Shown: in pieces, positions 57,385-64,000 of the stretch
Layout: the number at the start of each line of letters is the position of its first letter
How positions within the stretch are numbered: the first letter of the stretch is position 1
Assembly (NCBI GenBank): GCA_023935145.1
Contig: CM043705.1
Span: forward strand, 88,136,084 to 88,200,083
Length of the DNA stretch: 64,000 bases
Direction: 5' to 3'
Source: Bretschneidera sinensis
Lineage: Eukaryota > Streptophyta > Magnoliopsida > Brassicales > Akaniaceae
Translations under genes and position numbers: made by a program
Notes under the pieces: generated by a model
What the model was told of the DNA's origin: nothing
The model's input: only the letters and a program-made list of their open reading frames with translations
Databases searched by the model: none

Positions 57385-59357
57385 TTACACTCTCAAAGCA
57401 ACCTGATCTTGCCATGATATCTTCCTCTTCCCTGCCCGATTCGACCCATTTCCGATTTTTCTACAAACTGATAACTTCATATCATTGTGCAGCTCATCAT
57501 TCACGCTTCTAATTGAACTGTTCTTGGAGTCCTCTACCATCATTGGCTCACCATTAGCCTGTAATTCCTCTTCTTCCCCCTACAAGAAAGTAATACATCA
57601 ACTCATTATAACCATGATGAAGCACATGAATCCAACCAAGATCATAATTTATGAAGTTTACTGATTGATTATTACCGAAATCTTGTTTAAGTCAAAAACC
57701 GGAGTCATGCTTCGGATGGTGGTTTCCTTTCCATTATATTTCCTTTCTATCTGGTTTAAGTCAGGAATCGGCATTGAATTTCGTAAAGCTTCATTACCAT
57801 TGTGAATTCTCTGCTTCTGGTTTAAGTCAAAAACTGGAGCTGGTGTGCGAAGAGTGGCTTCCTTTTCATTGTAAACCTTTCCCTTGTGGTTCAAGTCAAA
57901 ACGTGGAACGGGGGGTCGCACACCAGCTCCAGCTCCCTTTCCACTGTACTTCTTTTCCTTGATAATTTTTTTACTTCTGATTTCTAAATTCTGCGGTTGC
58001 ACAAAACTTCTCTCTGGTGGGGTCTTTGAGGACTGGTTTTGTATAAAGTATTTGTATCTTCGCCTCAAAAATCTGCGGTTCAAAAGTATTAAACATTGTT
58101 GAACTTACAATTCTTATACATGTTAAATTGTAGAACTTTGTGAACCCACAATAGATGTGGTGGCGCAAAATTATACCTGACTTCACCCATTAGAGTCGAT
58201 TTCTTCTGTTTCATTTTCTGCAGTTTCTTTCTCATGGCTTCAGATTCCTGGAATTTTTTTTTTTTTTGCAGAATAGCATAAATTCATCTGTGGCTAACCA
58301 AAGGGAAAACCAAGACTTGCATGGAGAGACTAAAACCATGAAAGAAACCCCCAAAAAAACACCAATCAAGGGATTGAGAAGATCAAAACAAGTTCAATGA
58401 TATAGGAAACAATACAATAAAGCAGAAATGTACAATAAGATTTCCGAGAAACCTAGCCAAACACTTAATTGGAGCCTTAAAAGTTAGTACACGAGAGGTT
58501 AACCAAAAACATGAACCCTTCTTTTTTTTTTCCTTGTTATACAAGAAACTATATAGAAGATGGAAAAAACAAACAAACACATTAATAGGAAGGATATAAA
58601 TAATACTTGGCGATATAACCAGCGGTCCTAAAAAGGAAAAATGGATCAACCCACGAGAAGTTGTTGAATAATTAGATTACTGAAGGATGTATTTTATGCT
58701 ACTGCCCTGTTTGGATGCTAGGAAGAGGCAGCTGGATCACAACATAAATGAAAAAATGACCCCAATATTAAAAACATAAAAAATTCTCCACTTAGATGAG
58801 TCGAGCACAACTATATAGCTCAGTCAGTAGAGCCGTTTTTGTATCTTCTTTAAAAACATAAGAGCAAATTTCAGTTCCTCTTTCCTTTTGGTTCTTCTAA
58901 TAAGCTTCTTTTTTTTCTCACTCCACAACTAAAAGTCTGAAACAAAGGGAAATCACAAAAACCAAGACCTGAAGGGCACAGAATTAATAAGATCTCAAAG
59001 AAACAGAACAACTAAACAAGTATAATTAGACCATAAGATCCAAAGCCTTCTCCTTTTCTTATTCTGAGTTCTGACTTTTCTCAGCAACCAAACAAACAGG
59101 ATAAACCCGGATCATAGAAAGACAGCAAATTATAGGCAAAACCTACCCATGAAAATCAAACAAAAAGACAGATCCAGTAACAATCCACAAACGGAAACTG
59201 AAAATCCATGAAAACCCACAAAAGTTTTTACCTTTTGCAATTCTTCATAGTCCTGCATGAGACTTTGATGCTTGAATCTGGTCCTTGGGTCCTCATACAC
59301 AGCAGCGTAGGGAGAAGACTCCATAGGAGCAACAACACCACCTTTCATCTTCTTCAT
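57385..59357 (-). CDS. Plant-specific uncharacterised protein with four DLN boxes (four exons)
   Basis: Exons are 59232-59357, 58177-58247, 57676-58072 and 57385-57579. All introns are GT-AG and phases match, giving 262 residues. Residues 1-45 (MESSPYAAVYEDPRTRFKHQ) and 46-75 (AMRKKLQKMKQKKSTLMGEV, then RFLRRRYKYF) are conserved-looking and likely coiled coil. Residues 117-198 hold four FDLN-type boxes (DLN at 125, 148, 170 and 193), each after a proline-rich lead. The C-terminus is basic, ending KRKISWQDQVALRV. I know no function for this family. DLN boxes resemble EAR repression motifs that recruit TOPLESS-type corepressors, so a nuclear role is possible. The start is the first methionine after a CT-rich leader. 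Confidence 0.82.
58800..58895 (+). mobile_element. tRNA-like SINE fragment in intron 1
   Basis: TATAGCTCAGTCAGTAGAGC is an almost perfect tRNA D-arm/A-box, with CAAATTTCAGTTCCTC at B-box distance. There is no tRNA fold beyond that, so it is a SINE remnant and not a tRNA gene. Confidence 0.4.
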
Positions 59358-62300
59358 CAGATCTCAGACAAACAGAACAACCCAAAAGCCCAAAACAAAC
59401 AAGATAATAAAGAAAAAGAAAAGTGAAAGAGAGCTTGATGAGGAAGAATAGAGAAGAAATGATGGGCAAGAAATAATAAAAGGAAAGAAGAGGGTAGATG
59501 GAGATAGGGAAAGAGAGGAGAGAGAGAGAAACAAGAAAGAGATAGAGAGAGAGGAGCGTTCTCGCTTTCCTGTTTTCTCTGCGCAACTCTGACCAAGACC
59601 AAGAAAACCCAAAGAAGCCCACATAATTCGGTGAAAAAAATGTTTCTTTTGAGAGTTGAGATAGTGATGAAGATGGGATTTTTTGGGGGGTTGCAGAAGG
59701 GTATTTCTGGCATAGACATTTATATTTGTGTGAGAAAGAGGAGTTATTTGTGAGGTGGGATTGGTTGGAGGACATTTGAAGACACCTATCTTCTCTCTCT
59801 ATCTTTCCAATTCTTTCAAATTCTTTCTTTTTTTTTGTTTTTCTTCTACATAAATTTTGGTCCAGCTGGGCCATTGAAGAGAGAGAGAGAGTTGGGTGTG
59901 GTGTGGACTCTTCTTTGTTTTTTGATGGGTGGTGTTTCCATGTTTCTTCTTTCTTTGTTTTTGGCATGTTTTTTCTGCCTGTGTACGAGAGAGAAGGGAA
60001 GTTTTTCTAGAGAGAGAAAGAGGGGGTGAGATGAGAATTGAGAAGGGTGTGCTTAAAAAAAAAAGAACAGAGAGAGATAAAAATGAGATGATGCTGTTTT
60101 CTGATGTGTAGCTTTTGGTTTTTGCTGCAGTTTTTATGTTGATAGTACCTTATTTTTAGGCTTTGGATTGTGGTGGTGATGGCCTTTGAATGAGGTAAGA
60201 TGCCTTTTTCATTTTGCATTATTATACTAAAAAAATGCTTCAAAAGTCCACTATGAATTAATGAATTTCCCAACAAACCCCCATTTCTTTGCTTTCTTTG
60301 TTTTGAAGGATTCTCTCTTTCTCTCTCTTCTCTGTTTTTACATCTTGCATAGCTTTTTCCTATACCCACCTGTTTAAAGTAAACTAAGGCCCAATTTGGC
60401 TTCGAGCCAGAAACAAAACCAGTGAAAATCACAATCCATGGACATGATGATCACATGAAATTTTTGACATTTTAGTAATTCTTCCGTTAAGGGTAAAATG
60501 GTACTTTTCATTGGTCTACTTCTTCGATCCTTTTATTTTGAAGATCCCATCCACATCTCCTAACTCACCTACCTTCTGGAATCTGTGCACCACCCTACCG
60601 GCCTACCAACTAGAAATAGTCGTAGACAAAAGAAAAAAAGCTTCAAATGCCCTTGTTAAAGTTGAAAAATCCCTACCAGATTGCCACTTGCATGCGGTTT
60701 TTTTCTCTCTGGTATTTATTAATACTACTATCAGACAACAACAAAATTAGGCGGTTGAATACTTGAGATGCCCATTTGATAAGAGTAAGGGGGTATTTTG
60801 GTAAATAAAGCCTAGATGATGAGGAATTGTTAGTGGTGCTCACACTGAGAATAGCCACCGTGATAGGAAAACTCTTAAAAAATTGAAAGCTTTTTGTTCA
60901 CACTGAACTTTGATAGAGAGATCGAAGAGAGGCAGAGCAGAGGTAGAAAAAGTATAAGGTCAAAAAAAAAAAATAACTGTTGGATCTCTCACTGTCTTGA
61001 ATTTTGGTTCTCTTCTGTAACAATTTTGTCGGTTGCCAGGTCCTCCTTAACTTTTTGTTTCTCCATTTTACTGTGTAAGAAATGAAATACAGACATATAA
61101 ATATAATCTTCCTGCAGTTTTGCCATTTTCTTTGTCTTTCCATCACTTTTTAATTTTTTTAATTCCAAGCATATGTGCAGCATTTTCTTTTAGAATTTAT
61201 TTAAGTAATAAATAAGAAAAAGTTTTAGTAAAAAATTCCATATAAAATGTGCATACATGCAAAATTATGAGATACGATACGAGCATGTGAGTGAAATAAA
61301 TTACGGTGATTATTTAAATTTTTATGTTTTTAAAAATTTAAAATTTAAAAATTCAAATATTTTATTTAAATTCAAATCAATAAACAGTGATATTTGTTAA
61401 TTACATGATTATATTCATATTCATGGGGAATCGGCAGAGTTAAGGCTGCAAATACTCCTTTGAATTTTTTAATTCTTTAATATGAGAAGACGAACAAATT
61501 ATCGGTTGATAAGTAAAAATGCCAAATTGTTTACTTTAATAATTATGATTAACTAAACTGAACTACTTTAAATTATATTTGCTCATCTTTTAATTCAAAT
61601 CAAACCATCAAACAAAATGTGAAAACACGTTATTTTCTTTTGTTTCCATCATCCCTTTTGTTTCAATATCCTTTAGTCATTTTTCTCGCACTTCCTTTAT
61701 TAGCGATAGACCAAAAGACATAAAGACCGTAAAACATAAAACACACTTAAATCCATTTTGATTACAAGTTTTAACTAGAATGAAGAGTTTTTACCCTATT
61801 GTGGTTCGACATGTTGATGAGCTCGAAGCGAACAAGCCCACCAGTATGTGAAGACTATCTTTTGTAGTTATAAAATATTATATACTTTTATTATTTTTTT
61901 AATATATTATATATAACGAATGGTGCTTTAATTATATTTTTCAATCATAGTGATGATTTAACTTAATTTTAATTCTCATCCATTCACACAATAAATTTTT
62001 TATTCATAAAAAAATTATTAGTTTAAAAAATTGAATTTTAAACTTTAATATTTTTAAATATATTTAATTTGAGATAATATCAATTAAATCAAAATTACAT
62101 GATTGAAGAAATGTCAGTGAAAACTCTGTGCAATTGGTATATTCTTTTTTCTAGATTGCTTGATGTACTTAATAGTTACATACGATGGACCTGTACTAAG
62201 CTATACAGGGTTGACAGTGGGCAGCTTTACAAAGAACACAGTTAAAAGAAAGAATCTGGATAGATGGTCAAGTTACATGACATTAATAATAATTTTATAA

Positions 62301-62550
62301 AGTTACAAGTGATTGTCCCACTAACCAAATGCAAATTGATCAAAAGAAATTTGTAAAAGTGGCCTGCCATAGATGGCGAAATGATGCGCTATTTATGTAG
62401 CGTTTTAAACGAGTTTCAATTTATGGTGTTTAAAATGGGCTTTGAAATAATTTATAGTAAAGTATTTGTAAAGTTATAACTTGTTTTTTGTTTCATAAAA
62501 CAATAACAAAAAACAATGAAAAATAATAATTTTGACACATTCAGTTTTTT
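59358..62550. other. 5' flank of the DLN gene and intergenic
   Basis: 59400-60100 is GA/CT-rich (GAGAGA runs near 59515-59555, 59880 and 60010), as in many plant promoters and leaders. The frames open there are by-products of that composition. Nothing else is supported. Confidence 0.45.
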
Positions 62551-62554
62551 AAAA

Positions 62555-63425
62555 AAAAATATTTTTCAGTTTTAATTAATTTTAAAAATCATTTTTAATT
62601 TTTAACCTAATTTTTATTTATTTATTATTTTTGAAAGTAAACAAAACAACCTAACTCTTATGAGTAAGAGATAATGCCATCTCCTTAAAAAAAAAAAAGA
62701 AGAGATAATATCCTCATAGACGAGAAACCAAACGTATTCAAGCCAGTGTTTTTAGAGACGAATGTGTTGGGGCGTATATTTTTTAAATATGTTGAGGTGT
62801 TTCAAATTTTTAATAAAGTATTAATAATTAATTAATTAAAATAATAAAAATTAAAAATTAATTAATTAATTTTTATCAAATTTTAATATTTTTATTAACT
62901 CTTTATAGCGTGATAATTATAATTTTATAAATATTAATATATATTTATATATAGTATATTTTTATTTTGTTGTAACTTTTAAGTGATTAATTAAATAGTT
63001 TATAATTAAATAACATGTAATATATATTTATGAAGTGTAATGATATTATAACAAAAACACTAGTTTAGTGGTTAAGACATATGACATTTCGTTCCAACAA
63101 TAAAAACGTAAGCTCTATAAAAAAATACGCCTAAAAAGTGACACATCAAAACGTTTTTGATACTACTCATCCCGGAGGCGCTCCACCACTACCTTTGAAT
63201 ATATTGATTCAGACCCCTCCTCCATCCAATACATAGGAAAATCAATAGAAAAATATTTTTCAGTTTTTAATTATTTTTAAAAATCATTTTTTATTTGTTT
63301 AACTTAATATTTAATTATTTATTATTTTTTGATAGTAAACAGAACAACCTAACTCTTATGAGTAAGAGATAATATCCTCTCCTTTAAAAAAAGAAAGAGA
63401 TAATATCCCCATGGACGAGAGACCA
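62555..63425. repeat. Direct duplication of about 170 bp flanking an AT-rich repeat
   Basis: Bases 62555-62735 and 63257-63425 match (AACCTAACTCTTATGAGTAA, GAGATAATATCC, GACGAGA.ACCAAAC). The AT-rich repeat copy 2 lies between them. Confidence 0.7.
62745..63210. repeat. AT-rich dispersed repeat, copy 2
   Basis: Counterpart of 53495-53930, ending in CACTAGTTTAGTGGTTAAGA. Neighbouring AAAAATACGCC and GGCGTATATTTTT are inverted, hinting at terminal inverted repeats about 350 bases apart. Confidence 0.65.
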
Positions 63426-63599
63426 AACACAATAAGACACCTCCTCCATCCAATACAAAGGAAAATCAATAGAAAAACACATCCATGCAAGTTCATGAAC
63501 TACTCTATTAGCTCCCCTCTTGACATGGTTACAAGAACAAACATGAAAAACATCCATAGCCTTCTTGGCTTCAGTAACTAATGTGCCATAGCTTGCCAT
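63410..63599 (-). pseudogene. LINE-type RNase H fragment
   Basis: The minus strand reads SYGTLVTEAKKAMDVF and HVKRGANRVVHELAWM. This is the end of the plant RVT_3 RNase H domain (usual form VPRxANxVAHxLA). Neither the start of the domain nor an element is attached. Confidence 0.6.
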
Positions 63600-63786
63600 C
63601 CTAACTTTTAAAACAAAAAACTACTCTCCCAAATGAGTTCTTATTTTTTTTTATGGCTTAAAAGATGAAAAACATCCATAGCCTTCTTGGCTTCAGTAAC
63701 TAATGTGCCATAGCTTGCCATCCTAACTTTTAAAACAAAAAACTACTCTCCCAAATGAGTTCTTATTTGTTTTTATGGCTTAAAAG
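63543..63786. repeat. 122-bp tandem duplication
   Basis: 63543-63664 and 63665-63786 are nearly identical (ATGAAAAACATCCATAGCC start). The first copy includes the beginning of the RNase H fragment. Confidence 0.9.
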
Positions 63787-64000
63787 AAAACAAGATGACA
63801 ATGCAAAACTTCTCGATAATTGCTAACAAGTGTTTAGTTCAGTGGTGAGAAATCGTTCACTTCATTAAAAATATTTGAATTTTAATCTTCTCATAAACGT
63901 TTATTGATATTAAACGTTTGCACAGATTGTGTTTTTTTTTTTTTTACGTATACATGAATCCTATCTACTTACCTATTTTTTTCAAGTTTATTTTCAGGTC

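Noticed and set aside
58800..58895. tRNA gene
   Set aside because: Only the D-arm/A-box region fits; no acceptor stem or anticodon arm can be drawn, so it is listed as a SINE relic.
59293..59967. Long minus-strand frames upstream of the DLN gene
   Set aside because: Serine/leucine-rich frames produced by CT-rich leader sequence; one overlaps the true first exon in another frame.

Overview
The window is nuclear DNA of a flowering plant, most likely a woody eudicot. It is AT-rich, its genes contain GT-AG introns, and it carries plant retrotransposons (Copia, Ty3/gypsy Tekay and Tat, LINE), plant BAHD acyltransferase copies and plant-only families such as PPR, SKIP1 and RCI2. The species cannot be fixed from the sequence alone. 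No CRISPR array, operon, rRNA gene or intact tRNA was seen.

Bases 1-30130 form a repeat-dense block around relics of one BAHD acyltransferase (HCT / spermidine hydroxycinnamoyl transferase-like). The 3' end of an open copy lies at 2-301. Two truncated copies stand head to head at 12.7-14.8 kb, and a fourth broken fragment is at 29.8 kb. Between them are: a complete Copia element with target-site duplication (1067-7310); a lone Tekay-type LTR (10.19-11.4 kb); two copies of a Tat-type gypsy end carrying a plus-strand extra ORF (15.8-18.1 and 26.4-29.3 kb); and a degenerate Tekay element (18118-25499) lying inside the first Tat copy. A non-coding segment associated with the BAHD copies recurs at about 9.1, 12.2 and 25.5 kb.

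Bases 31.6-46.1 kb are low-copy sequence. They hold a two-exon F-box gene of the SKIP1 type (minus), a mitochondrial-type PPR gene related to Arabidopsis At2g37230 (plus; its frame breaks at two homopolymers, plus one compensated patch), and a tiny two-exon RCI2/LTI6 (PMP3-family) membrane protein gene (minus). There is also a small LINE relic and a foldback MITE.

Bases 48161-53113 contain a nearly full-length LINE (minus) with a 17-bp target-site duplication and broken reading frames. Bases 53-64 kb hold an unrecognised frame-broken ORF pair (55.3-55.9 kb), a four-exon gene of a plant-specific uncharacterised family with four evenly spaced DLN (EAR-like) boxes (57385-59357, minus), and a duplicated AT-rich repeat family near the right edge.

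The items most worth a second look are: the inverted BAHD duplication, a possible hairpin-RNA source; the Tat element whose spliced-looking plus-strand ORF meets the minus-strand integrase tail to tail with overlapping stops; the duplicated Tekay LTR promoter palindrome with a covarying pair and inverted centre; and the DLN-repeat protein.
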